A stretch of DNA of 64,000 nt from assembly GCA_035293985.1 (NCBI GenBank), contig DATGLS010000054.1, positions 62,001-126,000 of the forward strand, given 5' to 3'. Below, in pieces: positions 34,594 through 43,852 of the stretch. Numbering within the stretch: position 1 is the stretch's first letter; the number at the start of each line of letters is the position of its first letter. The notes below the pieces were generated by a model. That model was not told the origin of the DNA. It searched no databases and saw only the letters and a program-made list of their open reading frames with translations. The translations under genes were made by a program, and so were the position numbers. The stretch is from JAVDCA01 sp035293985. GTDB taxonomy: Bacteria; Pseudomonadota; Alphaproteobacteria; Rhizobiales; Xanthobacteraceae.

Positions 34594-36468
34594 TCAGACC
34601 ACAATTACGTCTGCATCCGGCGTGGCTGCATAGAGGCGCATTACATCTGCGGCGCGTCTTTCCAGGGCGAGGCGCTGGTTGATGTAGCCTTTGTCGGTGA
34701 TCTCGTTCGCGTCGATCGAGGGCAGGTCGGGCAGCAGCAACGCGCGGGCGATGCGCTCGGAGGAGCCGGGGTGCGTGGCGTTCCACGCCGTGAGCGCGCG
34801 GGCGACGTGGGCGCGCACGGTCGGATGCTTCGCGAGCTCGGGCAGCGTCATCGGTGCGGCGTCATCAGGAACATTTTGGCCGATGAGCTTCTGGCAGCCG
34901 GCGGCATTGAGCCAGCACAGGATCGCGATGTCGGCGCGGTCGGCGCCCGCGATCAGCGCGTCCTGCAGCGCGGGCGAGGCGGCGGCGAGGAGGGCGACGC
35001 GCAGCGCGCCGACGTGCACCCAGGTGCCGGACAGAAGCTTGAAGTCCTCGGCGAGCCGGCCGTCGAACAGGACGCCCTTGTCGGGGTCGGCCGGATCGGC
35101 GAGGCGCACGGCATCGCCGGGCTGGTAGAAGCCTTCCGCGTCGAAGGCCGCCGCCGTGAGGTCGGGGCGCTTCCAGTAGCCGGGCGTGACGTTCGGGCCG
35201 CGCACGCGGATCTCGAGCTTGGCGCCGCTCGGCACGAGCTTGATCTCGACGCCCGGCGCCGGCACGCCGATCGGGCCGGCGCGGTCGATCAGAAAATGCG
35301 CGGCGGTCGCGAGCGGCGCGGTCTCGGTCGTGCCCCACGACGAGGTGAGCGGGACGCGCTCGCCGGTGACGCGCGCCGCGACCGCCTCGAGCCGCGTCCA
35401 CACGTCCTGCGGAAGCGCTGCGCCGGCGTAGAAGATGAAGCGCAGGCCGGCGAAGAAGCTGCGGGCGAAGCGCTCGTCCTGCTCGAGCCGCGGCAGCAGC
35501 ATCGCGTAGCCGGCCGGCACGTTGAAATAGACCGTGGGCGAAACCTCCGAGAGGTTGCGGATGGTCGTATCGACGAGCGCCGGCAGCGGCCGTCCCCCGT
35601 CGATGTAGAGCGTGCCGGCGTGGCGCAGCACCATGTTGAAGTTGTGGTTGCCGCCGAAGGTGTGGTTCCACGGCAGCCAGTCGACCAGCACCAGCGGCTG
35701 CTCGGCGAGGAACGGCCAGATCTGCGCCGCCTGCTGCTGGTTGGCGGTGAGCATGCCGTGCGTGTTGACGACGGCTTTCGGGTGCCCGGTCGAGCCCGAG
35801 GTGAAGAGGAATTTGGCGATGGTGTCGGGCCGGATCGCGGCGCGCGCCTTCTCGACCGCGGCGCCCGGTCGGGTCGCGGCGAGCGCCTCGAACGAGGTGA
35901 CGCGCTCGAGATTGGCGCCGTTGCGGCCGGCGACGATCTCGGTGTTGGTCAGGTCGAGTGCGGCGAGCGCCTTGGCGTAAGCCGCGGTGTCGGCGACGTA
36001 GACGAGGCCGGGCTTGAGCAGGGAAGCGATCGCCTTGAGCTTGGCGTGATCCTGGCTCTGCAGCGAGTAGGCGACCGATATCGGCGCAACCGGAATGCCG
36101 GACGTGTAGCCGGCGAGCATGATGAGCGCGTGCTCGATGGAATTGCCGGACAGCACCATGACGGGGCGCTCGGCGTCGAGGCCGCGCTCGAGCAGCGCCT
36201 GCGCGAGCGCGTCGACCTGGCGGCGCGCCTGCGCGTAGCTGAGGCGGCGCCAATCGCCGGTGTCGCGGCGCTCGGCGAGAAAGACGCGGTCGGGCGCCGC
36301 CTCGACGGCGGCGCGGAAGAGCCGCGCGAGGCTCGGGTCGTAGGGCGCGAGCGGCGCCGCGGCGCGCAGCACGATCGCGCCGTCGGGGCGGGCCTCGCGC
36401 AGCACCCGCGGCTCGGCGTAGGCGATGGCGCGGATCGGCGCGGCGGGCGGGGGAGAGGGGGCGTGCAT
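34594..36468 (-). CDS. Feruloyl-CoA synthase-like acyl-CoA ligase
   Basis: From the ATG at 36468 the product is 624 residues. The AMP-binding signature is FTSGSTGHPKAVVNTHG near residue 220, followed by WGTTETAPLATAAHF and GEFYQPGD-type motifs (GFYQPGDAVRL). The sequence follows feruloyl-CoA synthases, which activate hydroxycinnamates with ATP and CoA. The C-terminal catalytic lysine region is altered compared with general acyl-CoA ligases, as is usual in this group. An alternative TTG start lies at 36510. The adjacent LivK-type binding protein could import an aromatic acid; that link is inference. Confidence 0.85.
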   Translation of the reverse strand: MHAPSPPPAAPIRAIAYAEPRVLREARPDGAIVLRAAAPLAPYDPSLARLFRAAVEAAPDRVFLAERRDTGDWRRLSYAQARRQVDALAQALLERGLDAERPVMVLSGNSIEHALIMLAGYTSGIPVAPISVAYSLQSQDHAKLKAIASLLKPGLVYVADTAAYAKALAALDLTNTEIVAGRNGANLERVTSFEALAATRPGAAVEKARAAIRPDTIAKFLFTSGSTGHPKAVVNTHGMLTANQQQAAQIWPFLAEQPLVLVDWLPWNHTFGGNHNFNMVLRHAGTLYIDGGRPLPALVDTTIRNLSEVSPTVYFNVPAGYAMLLPRLEQDERFARSFFAGLRFIFYAGAALPQDVWTRLEAVAARVTGERVPLTSSWGTTETAPLATAAHFLIDRAGPIGVPAPGVEIKLVPSGAKLEIRVRGPNVTPGYWKRPDLTAAAFDAEGFYQPGDAVRLADPADPDKGVLFDGRLAEDFKLLSGTWVHVGALRVALLAAASPALQDALIAGADRADIAILCWLNAAGCQKLIGQNVPDDAAPMTLPELAKHPTVRAHVARALTAWNATHPGSSERIARALLLPDLPSIDANEITDKGYINQRLALERRAADVMRLYAATPDADVIVV

Positions 36469-36520
36469 TACGGTCAAATCGATCTCTAACTCATGCTTCC
36501 GCTCAATCAAACCACAGTCC

Positions 36521-36660
36521 CGTCATCCTGAGGCGCGAGCGAAGCGGGCCTCGAAGGATGATCGGCCGTGGTGATGCCGCAACGAGCAAGTGGCCACGGA
36601 CGCGTCGTCGCCCTTCGAGGGCAGCGCTGCGCGCAGCCGCCTCCGGGTGACGGTCGCAGA
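36521..36660. repeat. Dispersed repeat of the CGTCATCCTGAGG type
   Basis: CCGTCATCCTGAGGCGCGAGC and CCTCGAAGGATGATCGGCCG are followed by GCAGCCGCCTCCGGGTGACGG. The order of motifs matches the element at 6676. Confidence 0.65.
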
Positions 36661-36677
36661 TTTGATTCCGTCTCACG

Positions 36678-37886
36678 CTAATTCGCCACCAGAGGGCAGC
36701 CGCCGTCCTTCAGGGGGCGGAAGGCGTCCTCGGCCGGGATGGTGCTGACCAGCTTGTAGTAGTCCCAGGGGTATTTCGATTCCGCGGGCGTCTTCACCTG
36801 GAAGAGATACATCGGGTGGATCTTGCGGCCGTCGATCCGGATCTGGCCTTTGCCGAACAGCGGGTCGTCGGTCGGCATCGCCTTCATGGCGGCGACGACG
36901 GCGCGGCCGTCGGTGGCGGCGCCGGTCTTCGCCACGGCTTTGAGATAATGCAGCACCGAGGCGTAGACGCCGGCATGCATGTCGTTCGGCATCAGGTGCT
37001 TGGGATGGCGGGCCTCGAAGCGGTGCGCGAAGGCGCGGGTCGCCTCGTTCATGTCCCAGTAGAACGGCACGATCAGCTGCGTGCCTTGCGCGGCCTCGAG
37101 GCCGAGCGCGCGCACGTTGTTCTGGCCCATGATCAGCGCGAGCAGCTTCTGCTTGGCGCCGAGGCCGAACTCGCGCGCCTGCTTGAGCGAGTTGGTCGTA
37201 TCGCCGCCCGCGTTCGCGAAGGCGACCGCGTCGGCGCCGGAGCCCTGCGCCTGCACGAGCAGCGCGCTGAAATCCGAGGTGCCGATCGGATGGCGCGCCG
37301 AGCCGAGGATCCTGATGCCCGAGCGCACCGCCTCGTCGGTGAACTGCTTCTCGAGATCCTGGCCGAACGCGTAGTTGGCGGTGATGAAGAACACGCTTTT
37401 CACGCCCTGCTGCGTGACCGCGCGGGCGAGGCCGTGGCCGTAGGCCCAGGTGTCGTAGGTCCAGTGCACGGTGTTGGGCGAGCACTTCGGGCCGGTCAGC
37501 ACCGAGGAGCCGGCGCCGGAGCCGATCATCACCCGGTTGCGGTCGCGCACGATGTCGGAGACCGCGATCGCGATCGCCGAGTTGGGCAGATCGACGATCA
37601 GGCTGACGCCCTCGTTGTCGAGCCAGCGGCGGGCGATCTCGGCGCCGACGTCGGTCTTGTTCTGGTGATCGCCGGAGAGCACCTCGATCTTCTGGCCGGC
37701 GACGCTGCCGCCGAAATCCTCGACCGCCATCTGGGCGGCGAGCACCGAGCCGGCGCCTTGGTCGTCGGAGTAGACGCCCGACATGTCGTTGAGGACGCCG
37801 ATGCGGACTTGCGCGCGGACCTGCGTGGTTGCGGAAGCCGCCGCCAGCGCGCATAAAGCGGCGACGACCAATCGGAATGTCCTCAT
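36678..37886 (-). CDS. ABC transporter substrate-binding protein (LivK/branched-chain type)
   Basis: The 402-residue product has a signal peptide ending near VRAQV at residue 26. The periplasmic type 1 binding fold begins RIGVLNDMSGVYSDDQGAGSVLAAQMAVEDFGG, the usual start of this family. Members bind amino acids, amides or aromatic acids. The transporter's membrane and ATPase genes are not in the window. It is separated from the ligase gene by a repeat element. Confidence 0.92.
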   Translation of the reverse strand: MRTFRLVVAALCALAAASATTQVRAQVRIGVLNDMSGVYSDDQGAGSVLAAQMAVEDFGGSVAGQKIEVLSGDHQNKTDVGAEIARRWLDNEGVSLIVDLPNSAIAIAVSDIVRDRNRVMIGSGAGSSVLTGPKCSPNTVHWTYDTWAYGHGLARAVTQQGVKSVFFITANYAFGQDLEKQFTDEAVRSGIRILGSARHPIGTSDFSALLVQAQGSGADAVAFANAGGDTTNSLKQAREFGLGAKQKLLALIMGQNNVRALGLEAAQGTQLIVPFYWDMNEATRAFAHRFEARHPKHLMPNDMHAGVYASVLHYLKAVAKTGAATDGRAVVAAMKAMPTDDPLFGKGQIRIDGRKIHPMYLFQVKTPAESKYPWDYYKLVSTIPAEDAFRPLKDGGCPLVAN

Positions 37887-37984
37887 CGCATCCTCCCAGA
37901 TGACGCGGGCCCGCTTGATGACGGGTCATGCGCACTATAGTGCAGTAATCCGCCCAATGCAGCTTCGCTCACCATAACCACCTC

Positions 37985-38122
37985 GTCATGGCCGGGCTTG
38001 GCCGGGCTTGGCCGGGCTTGCCCCGGGCTTGGCGGGGCTTGCCCCGGGCATCCACGTCTTGCTCAATGTCGGCAAAAAAGACGTGGATGGCCGGGCCAAG
38101 CCGGCCATGACGACGTGGATCG
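37985..38122. repeat. GTCATGGCCGGGCTTG repeat with local tandem expansion
   Basis: The left arm is expanded to three GGCCGGGCTT units followed by GCCCCGGGCTTGGCGGGGCTT. The right arm reads AAGACGTGGATGGCCGGGCC and AAGCCGGCCATGACG. It occupies most of the upstream region of the CinA-like gene. Confidence 0.7.
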
Positions 38123-38141
38123 CGACCACAGGACCAGTATC

Positions 38142-38897
38142 ATGACCGAGACCGGCAAGATCATCACGGCGGCTCTGCTCGTCATCGGCGACGAGATCCT
38201 GTCGGGGCGCACCAAGGACAAGAACATCGGCTACATCGCCGAGTATCTGACCACGATCGGCATCGACTTGTCAGAGGTGCGCGTCGTCCCCGACGTCGAG
38301 GACGAGATCGTGGCGGCGATCAACGCGCTGCGCCGGCGCTACACTTATCTCTTCACCACCGGCGGCATCGGGCCGACGCACGACGACATCACGGCCGACT
38401 GCGTCGCCAAGGCGTTCGGCGTCACGATCGACCACGACCCGCGCGCGGTCGCGATCATGAAGGAGCGCTTCGCCCAGACCGGCTCGGAGATGAACGAGGC
38501 GCGCATGCGCATGGCGCGCATTCCGGCCGGGGCCGAGCTCGTGCTCAACAAGGTGTCGGCGGCGCCCGGGTTCTGGATCGGCAACGTCATCACCATGGCG
38601 GGCGTGCCGTCGATCATGCAGGCGATGCTCGACTACGTGGCGCCGAAGCTCGCGACCGGCACCAAGATGCTGTCGGAGAGCGTGCGCGGCGACGTGCGTG
38701 AGGGCGACATCGGCACCGAGCTCGGCGCGATCGCGAAGGCCCATCCCGACGTGATGATCGGCAGCTATCCGTTCGTCGACGAGCGCGGGCCGAACACCAA
38801 CATCGTGGTGCGCGCGCGCGATGCGGAGAAGCTCGCCGCCGCGAAGGCGGACGTCGAGGCGATGCTCGCACGGGTGCGCCCGACGATCGTGCGGTGA
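38142..38897 (+). CDS. Competence/damage-inducible CinA N-terminal domain protein (molybdopterin-binding fold)
   Basis: The 251-residue product has the MoCF-type fold: ALLVIGDEILSGRTKDKNIGYIAEYL near residue 9 and LFTTGGIGPTHDDITADCVAKAFG near residue 68. This matches the CinA N-terminal (COG1058) domain, which has ADP-ribose pyrophosphatase activity in some bacteria. The C-terminal amidase domain of full CinA is absent, as in many alphaproteobacterial stand-alone versions. The longer frame from 37998 reads through a repeat and is rejected. Confidence 0.9.
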   Translation: MTETGKIITAALLVIGDEILSGRTKDKNIGYIAEYLTTIGIDLSEVRVVPDVEDEIVAAINALRRRYTYLFTTGGIGPTHDDITADCVAKAFGVTIDHDPRAVAIMKERFAQTGSEMNEARMRMARIPAGAELVLNKVSAAPGFWIGNVITMAGVPSIMQAMLDYVAPKLATGTKMLSESVRGDVREGDIGTELGAIAKAHPDVMIGSYPFVDERGPNTNIVVRARDAEKLAAAKADVEAMLARVRPTIVR

Positions 38898-38907
38898 TCC
38901 GCTTTCC

Positions 38908-38943
38908 GCACCCTCCCCTGCAGGGCCCTGCAGGGGAGGGTGC
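38908..38943. terminator. Perfect 36-base palindrome after the CinA-like gene
   Basis: GCACCCTCCCCTGCAGGG is followed directly by its exact inverse. It lies 11 bases after the stop and could end transcription without a T-run, or be a REP-like element. There is no loop, so extrusion as a cruciform is possible. Confidence 0.5.
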
Positions 38944-39315
38944 AGAGAGCGCGCGCGCCAGCGGCTCCGTCTCACATGCGATTCGTTGCATGAGTAAAGG
39001 AGTGTGTGGCGGCTGTGGATAACTCGGCGGTGTCATAGGCCGCCTGCAGCAGGATCGTACCGAAGCGTCGTCAAATCATCGGATCGAGTGATCTATCTGG
39101 CGCGAGTCGCGTTGCGGACCGAGCGCGTGCCGCAGCAATGCCGCAAATGGTGCGTCACTATGGAGATGCGGTGTCGCGGTCCGGTGGTGGAACCGGGCGA
39201 TGCCGCCCTTCGAGGCGCGGCTGTGGCGCGCTCCTCGCGGTGATGGGGTCGGGCCATCGGGGGATGGTCGGGGTGAGGCGCAGACGTTCCAATAGCACCG
39301 TCAGGACGGTCAGCG
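38944..39315. other. Intergenic region before the subtilase gene
   Basis: No gene is supported in these 370 bases. One exact DnaA-box sequence (TGTGGATAA) lies at 39014-39022. A repeat-like block (GATGCCGCCCTTCGAGGCGCGGCTG) lies near 39198. The promoter of the subtilase gene should lie towards the right end. Confidence 0.4.
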
Positions 39316-41346
39316 ATGCCGTTTGCTGAAGCTCGCCGTGAGGGGACGGCGGGGTCCGGATTTGCCTGGCTGCGCGGGGGGCGCCTCGCGATCGTCGCGT
39401 GCGCGCTCGCGTTCGCCGGCGCGCTCGCGCTGCCGGTCGAGGTCGCGGCGGCGAAATCGGGCCACCACGGCGCCAAGCACGCGGTGAAGAAGAGCGACGA
39501 CGACGACAACAACAGCGACGCCAGCAACAGCGCCGGCAATGCGACCGCGTCGCCGGCCGCGACGCTCAACGGCGAGACCAACGCGGCCGAGCCCGCGCCG
39601 AGCGTGAGCGTCACCACCACGCGCAACGGCACGGGCGGCAACCTGCTGGGCGACCACGGCTCGAACGCGCCGCGCCTCGGCGTCGAGGTCAACAACAGCG
39701 GCGCGAGCGTCAACGCCAGCATTCCGCTCGGTGCCCACCATGCGCTCGAGCCGCCGCACAATCGCATCAGCCATCCGGTGCTGACGATCCCGTTCGAGCA
39801 TCATCCCGCCGGGCTCGCGCATGTGCTCTCGCCCACGACCCCCTCGCACGCGCTGTCCTATGGCGACACCGGCACGCCGCTGTTCGGCGGCGGCAATCAT
39901 GCGCTCACCAACCGGCTGATCCGCAGCGTCACCACCACCTACTCGGACCACTTCGTCAACCACCTGACCCATTCGCTGCGCATGCAGGAGCCGGGCGGGA
40001 TGCGCGAGGTCAGCATTCCGAGCGCCAGTGCGGGCGCGCCGCACGACCTCGCGACGCGTCTGCAGGAGGCGAAGCACGCGATCGCCGCCGCGGCGGGTCC
40101 GCGCGCCGGGACGGCGGCGCCGCGCAGCCCGGCGGCCGTCGTCAACAACCGCTTCGCCGGCATCAGCGGCAATGCGCTCGAGGCGCGCATGTTCACGGTG
40201 CCGGCGCCCGGCGAGACGCGCTACGTGCCGAACGAGATCGTGGTCGGCGCGCCGGCCGGGCTCTCGACCGAGCAGGTTGCCGACATCGCGCGCCGCAACG
40301 GGCTCGAGCCGATCGCGGGCGGCACGTTCTCGGCGGCGGGCGTGACGCTGCAGCGCTGGCGCGTGCCCGCCGACCGGCCGATCGGCGACGTCATCCGCTC
40401 GCTGCAGGCCGAGCCCGGCCTGCAGAGCGCGCAGCCGAACTTCCGCTTCAAGCTCGCCCAGGCGGCGGCGGTCTCGGAGCAGCCGGCGGACGGCTTCTCG
40501 GCGCAGTATGCGCCCGCGAAGCTGCATCTCGCGCAGGCGCATCGGCTGAGCAACGGCGCCGGTGTGCTCATCGCCGTGATCGACACCGGCATCGACCGCA
40601 CGCATCCCGAGCTCACCGGCGCGATCGCGGCGAGCTTCGACGCGATCGGCGCGCGCGAGCCGCCCGACGCGCACGGCACCGCGATCGCGGGCGCGATCTT
40701 CGCGCATGGCCGGCTGACGGGCGTCGCGCCGGGCGCGCGGCTGCTCGCGATCCGCGCCTTCTCGACCGCCGGCCCCGACGCCGAGGCGACCACCATGACG
40801 ATCGTGCGCAGCATCGAGTGGGCGCAGGCGCACGGCGCGCGGGTGATCAACATGAGCTTCGCGGGCGCGCATGATCCGGTGATCAGCCGCGCGCTCGCGC
40901 AGGCGCGCGCCCGCGGCATCGTGCTGATCGCCGCCGCCGGCAATGCGGGGCCCGACTCGCCGCCGCTCTATCCGGCGGCGGATGCGAACGTGATCGCGGT
41001 GTCGGCGACCGACATCGACGACCACCTGCTCGACGTCGCCAACCGCGGCCGGCAGATCGCGATCGCGGCGCCGGGCGTCGACGTGCTGCTGCCCGCCCCG
41101 CATGCGCGCTACCAGCTCGCGACCGGCACCTCGTTCGCGGCCGCCCACGTCGCCGGCATCGCGGCGCTGATGCTGGCGCGGAACCCGCACCTCACCCCCG
41201 ACGACCTGCGCGCCGAGCTCGTCGCGACCGCGCGCGACCTCGGCCCCAAGGGCCGCGACGACATGTTCGGCGCCGGCCTCGCCGACGCCTACAAGGCGGT
41301 GGTCGCCGCGACGGGCGCCACCCCGCAGACGGTCGCGGCGAAGTAA
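39316..41346 (+). CDS. S8 family serine peptidase (subtilase), exported
   Basis: The 676-residue product has a long N-terminal segment with a hydrophobic stretch at about residues 24-47, then a low-complexity Asp/Asn/Ser/Ala region to about residue 120. A propeptide-like part (VPNEIVVGAPAGLSTEQVADIARRNGL) precedes the protease domain. The triad is intact: Asp near residue 423 (IDTGIDRTHPEL), His near 453 (HGTAIAG), Ser near 606 (GTSFAAAHVAG), with AAAGNAGPDS as oxyanion segment. It is secreted or periplasmic. The targets are unknown. Confidence 0.93.
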   Translation: MPFAEARREGTAGSGFAWLRGGRLAIVACALAFAGALALPVEVAAAKSGHHGAKHAVKKSDDDDNNSDASNSAGNATASPAATLNGETNAAEPAPSVSVTTTRNGTGGNLLGDHGSNAPRLGVEVNNSGASVNASIPLGAHHALEPPHNRISHPVLTIPFEHHPAGLAHVLSPTTPSHALSYGDTGTPLFGGGNHALTNRLIRSVTTTYSDHFVNHLTHSLRMQEPGGMREVSIPSASAGAPHDLATRLQEAKHAIAAAAGPRAGTAAPRSPAAVVNNRFAGISGNALEARMFTVPAPGETRYVPNEIVVGAPAGLSTEQVADIARRNGLEPIAGGTFSAAGVTLQRWRVPADRPIGDVIRSLQAEPGLQSAQPNFRFKLAQAAAVSEQPADGFSAQYAPAKLHLAQAHRLSNGAGVLIAVIDTGIDRTHPELTGAIAASFDAIGAREPPDAHGTAIAGAIFAHGRLTGVAPGARLLAIRAFSTAGPDAEATTMTIVRSIEWAQAHGARVINMSFAGAHDPVISRALAQARARGIVLIAAAGNAGPDSPPLYPAADANVIAVSATDIDDHLLDVANRGRQIAIAAPGVDVLLPAPHARYQLATGTSFAAAHVAGIAALMLARNPHLTPDDLRAELVATARDLGPKGRDDMFGAGLADAYKAVVAATGATPQTVAAK

Positions 41347-41379
41347 TCAACAGAGAAGAGAAACCGTCAGCACGAAAAC

Positions 41380-41520
41380 GTCATGGCCGGGCTTGTCCAG
41401 GCTTGTCCCGGCCGTCCCCGTCTTGCTTGATGGCGCGCGTCGGGTGGGCAAAGGCGGCCGAGCCACCGCGGCCTGTGGCAGGCCGCCACCCGGGCCGCCT
41501 TTGCCCACCTCGACGGCGTG
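41380..41520. repeat. Composite of two dispersed repeat types
   Basis: GTCATGGCCGGGCTTGTC at the left belongs to the family of 29740. GGTGGGCAAAGGCGGCCG and the inverse GGCCGCCTTTGCCCACC follow. They lie just upstream of the gpt gene. Confidence 0.6.
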
Positions 41521-41543
41521 CCAGGACGTGAAAAGGAGGCGCC

Positions 41544-42041
41544 ATGACCGCGCCGGCGACACCCGAGAAGCACTTTCCCGTCTCGTGGGACCAGTTCCAC
41601 CGCGATGCGCGCGCGCTCACCTGGCGGCTTGCCGGCGCGGGGCCGTTCGAGGCGATCGTCGCGGTGACGCGCGGCGGGCTGGTGCCGGCCGCGATCGTCG
41701 CGCGCGAGCTCGGCATCCGCGTGATCGAGACCGTGTGCGTCGCGAGCTACAGCCACCAGGCGCAGGGCGAGCTGCGCCTGCTCAAGGGCGTGGCGGATGG
41801 CATCCGCAGCCAGGACGGCGAGCGCGTGCTGATCGTCGACGACCTCGTCGACACCGGCAAGACCGCCCGCATGGTGCGCGAGATCCTGCCGAAGGCGCAT
41901 TTCGCGACCGTCTATGCAAAGCCGATGGGCCGGCCGCTGGTCGACACCTTCATCACCGAGGTGTCGCAGGACACCTGGATCTTCTTTCCCTGGGACACCG
42001 GCCTCGCGTTCCAGCCGCCGATCCGTCCCGGGGGCGAGTAG
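41544..42041 (+). CDS. gpt: Xanthine phosphoribosyltransferase
   Basis: The 165-residue product begins with FPVSWDQFHRDARALTWRL and has the PRPP-binding motif VLIVDDLVDTGKTA near residue 95, then YAKPMGRPLVDTFITEVSQDTWIFFPWD. This is the Gpt family of xanthine-guanine phosphoribosyltransferases. It salvages xanthine or guanine to nucleotides with PRPP. The length and all motifs are normal. AGGAGG lies a few bases before the ATG. Confidence 0.95.
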   Translation: MTAPATPEKHFPVSWDQFHRDARALTWRLAGAGPFEAIVAVTRGGLVPAAIVARELGIRVIETVCVASYSHQAQGELRLLKGVADGIRSQDGERVLIVDDLVDTGKTARMVREILPKAHFATVYAKPMGRPLVDTFITEVSQDTWIFFPWDTGLAFQPPIRPGGE

Positions 42042-42607
42042 GCTGCTGATTCTGCTGCTGTTATCCCAGTTGGGTCACGCTGCCAAAATTGGTCACGGGC
42101 TGGCCGCGGCGGGGATCCACTGACATCATTCGATTTTCCAGCTTTGATTTGCGCCGCAGCTCCCCGATCGAGGCGATTGGCATCTCGAACTTGGCTTCGT
42201 TCGGGCCGTTTGGCTTCGTTCGGGCCGTTTGGCTTCGTTCGGGCCGTTTGGCTTCGTTCGGGCCGTTTGGCTTCGTTCGGGCCCGTTTGGCTTCGTTCGG
42301 GCCCGTTTGGCTTCGTTCGGTCAGATCGCGTTTGTCCACCGCCTCCGCCGTCATGCCCGCATTCGCGTCGCGAAGGCGGGCATCCACGTCTTTGCCGCCG
42401 CGAGGGCAAATGCGCCGTAGCAGCGGCCCCCGTCCCGGCAGACATTCTATCAACCCGGCCTGCCATGCGCAAGAACATTCAGTGAACACCGATGCCGCCC
42501 GCCGCGCGATCCGCTATCATCGCGCCGACCCGACTTTTGGCGCGTGTCCTGTTTCGGCGAACCGGGGACCGCTTCGCCGGGACATGTGCAAACCAAGGAG
42601 GAAAACC
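42042..42607. other. Intergenic region holding the tandem array and a dispersed repeat
   Basis: No gene is supported. Besides the tandem array there is a partial repeat with CCGTCATGCCCGCATTCGCG and GCGGGCATCCACGTCTTTG near 42348-42394, related to the element at 56225. The promoter of the cupin gene must lie in the last 150 bases. Confidence 0.5.
42191..42320. repeat. Tandem array of a 19-20 base unit
   Basis: The unit TTGGCTTCGTTCGGGCCGT is repeated: four exact 19-base copies, two 20-base copies with an extra C, then a partial copy ending near 42320. There are no spacers, so it is not a CRISPR array. It lies in the gap between gpt and the cupin gene. No start codon or ribosome site suggests translation. 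Confidence 0.9.
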
Positions 42608-43060
42608 ATGGACGCCGTCGCTCCCAAGCATCCCGCCAGCGCCGACCAGCATTCGCACGTCGTGCGCCCGGCGCAGATGGAATGGCAGAAGACGCGCTTC
42701 GCCGGCTGCGAGGCGAAGACGCTGCTGTTCGACAAGTCGACCGGCCTCGTCACCGCGCTGATGCGCTTCGCCCCCGGCGCCGTGCTGCCCGACCATGAGC
42801 ACGTCAAGATCGAGCAGACCTACGTGCTCGAAGGCCGCCTGGTCGACAAGGAAGGCCCGGCCGCCGGCATCGAGGCGAAGCAGGGCGAGTTCGTCTGGCG
42901 CGAGCCCGGCAGCCGCCACGTCGCCTGGTGCCCCGAGGGCGGCCTGATGCTCGCCATGTTCCAAATCCCGAACAAGTTCTTCGAGAAGGACGGCCGGGTG
43001 ACGGACGCGAACGGGCAGGATTGGGAGAGTGTATGGGGCGAGATGATGGAGGCGGAGTAG
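42608..43060 (+). CDS. Cupin domain protein
   Basis: The 150-residue product has a single cupin fold: LMRFAPGAVLPDHEHVKIEQTYVLEGRLVDKEG (metal motif 1) and GEFVWREPGSRHVAWCPEGGLMLAMFQIP (motif 2). It resembles the ChrR-type cupin group. AAGGAGG lies 8 bases before the ATG. Substrate and function are unknown. Confidence 0.9.
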   Translation: MDAVAPKHPASADQHSHVVRPAQMEWQKTRFAGCEAKTLLFDKSTGLVTALMRFAPGAVLPDHEHVKIEQTYVLEGRLVDKEGPAAGIEAKQGEFVWREPGSRHVAWCPEGGLMLAMFQIPNKFFEKDGRVTDANGQDWESVWGEMMEAE

Positions 43061-43139
43061 CCGCTTTCGCTCGCGGTGCGAGCTACGGCGCGACAAGGTC
43101 CGCCTTCGCGCGGCGGGCCACGGCGGCCAGGGCCGCGAG

Positions 43140-43210
43140 CACCCATCATAAACCCGTCACCCTGAGGCGGCCGCGCGAAGCGCGGCCCTCCAAGGGCGAG
43201 GGCCGGTGAG
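43140..43210. repeat. Partial dispersed repeat
   Basis: CCGTCACCCTGAGGCGGCCG and GGCCCTCCAAGGGCGAGGGCC resemble the ends of the TCATCCTGAGG family. It lies between the cupin gene and tRNA-Leu. Confidence 0.45.
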
Positions 43211-43317
43211 GGGCCGCTTGCTCCAGGCTTTCTTCACTGCCGCATGCTAGAAGCGCGGCGTCCGGGCTACGGCGGACATCCGCCTTCGCTCGCTGTGCGA
43301 GCTACGGCGCGACAAGA

Positions 43318-43405
43318 GCGGGCGTGGCGAAATGGTAGACGCAAGGGACTTAAAATCCCTCGGCGCGAAAGCGCTGTGCCGGTTCGAGTCCGGCCGCCCG
43401 CACCA
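43318..43405 (+). tRNA. tRNA-Leu(UAA)
   Basis: The 88 bases form a class II tRNA: acceptor GCGGGCG/CGCCCGC, the leucine-type D arm TGGCGAAATGGTAGACGC, anticodon stem AGGGA/TCCCT with loop CTTAAAA (anticodon TAA), a long variable arm, T loop TTCGAGT, and encoded ACCA. All stems pair. A region that looks lower in GC starts downstream, so the gene may have served as an integration site, though no second att copy was found. Confidence 0.97.
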
Positions 43406-43654
43406 ACATTCATCCCATATAGGATCGAAGCCTCATTCGAGGGCACCATCTCCACAGGCCGACCAAAATGAGGCCAGGCCAACATCCTGCAGATTTTGCG
43501 CCACCGCCATGCGGCCCTCCCGTAGTGCTCGCGCCGGCCGTAGGCCCGGCTCGGGACTCGCCGATTTGGCGCTTGCCTAAACTGAAAAATAAGCCTCTCG
43601 CTCCCTATATTGGATCGTGTACAGTTTGGATTCGGAGTAGGATCGGGGAACACG

Positions 43655-43852
43655 ATGACGGACGCGCTACGCACACTGCTGGAAGCTGCAAAGAAGGCCC
43701 AACCCACCGCGGAACAACGGGAGCAGCAGCGGCGGAGCTTTGCCTTTGGCAATACCGCGTTCGAAAACAGTCTGATCACGAGAGAGATGGTGGATCGTCA
43801 GGCTGAGCAGCTTGCGCGAGAGGTCCATGACCAACTCGCCGTCCGAAAATAA
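43655..43852 (+). CDS. Small protein upstream of Fic, probable Fic antitoxin
   Basis: The 65-residue product contains RRSFAFGNTAFENSLITREM followed by a charged helix. The FEN element resembles the inhibitory glutamate motif of class I Fic antitoxins ([S/T]xxxE[G/N]), but the S/T at the usual place is Asn here. Its 3' end overlaps the Fic start by 26 bases, so the two are translated together. It would block ATP binding in the Fic active site if the assignment is right. Confidence 0.7.
   Translation: MTDALRTLLEAAKKAQPTAEQREQQRRSFAFGNTAFENSLITREMVDRQAEQLAREVHDQLAVRK

Noticed and set aside
39014..39022. Exact DnaA-box sequence, possible origin
   Set aside because: Only one box is present, with no cluster, no AT-rich unwinding region and no dnaA or parAB genes nearby.
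42191..42320. Possible CRISPR array
   Set aside because: The units follow each other without unique spacers and no cas genes are near. It is a simple tandem repeat.
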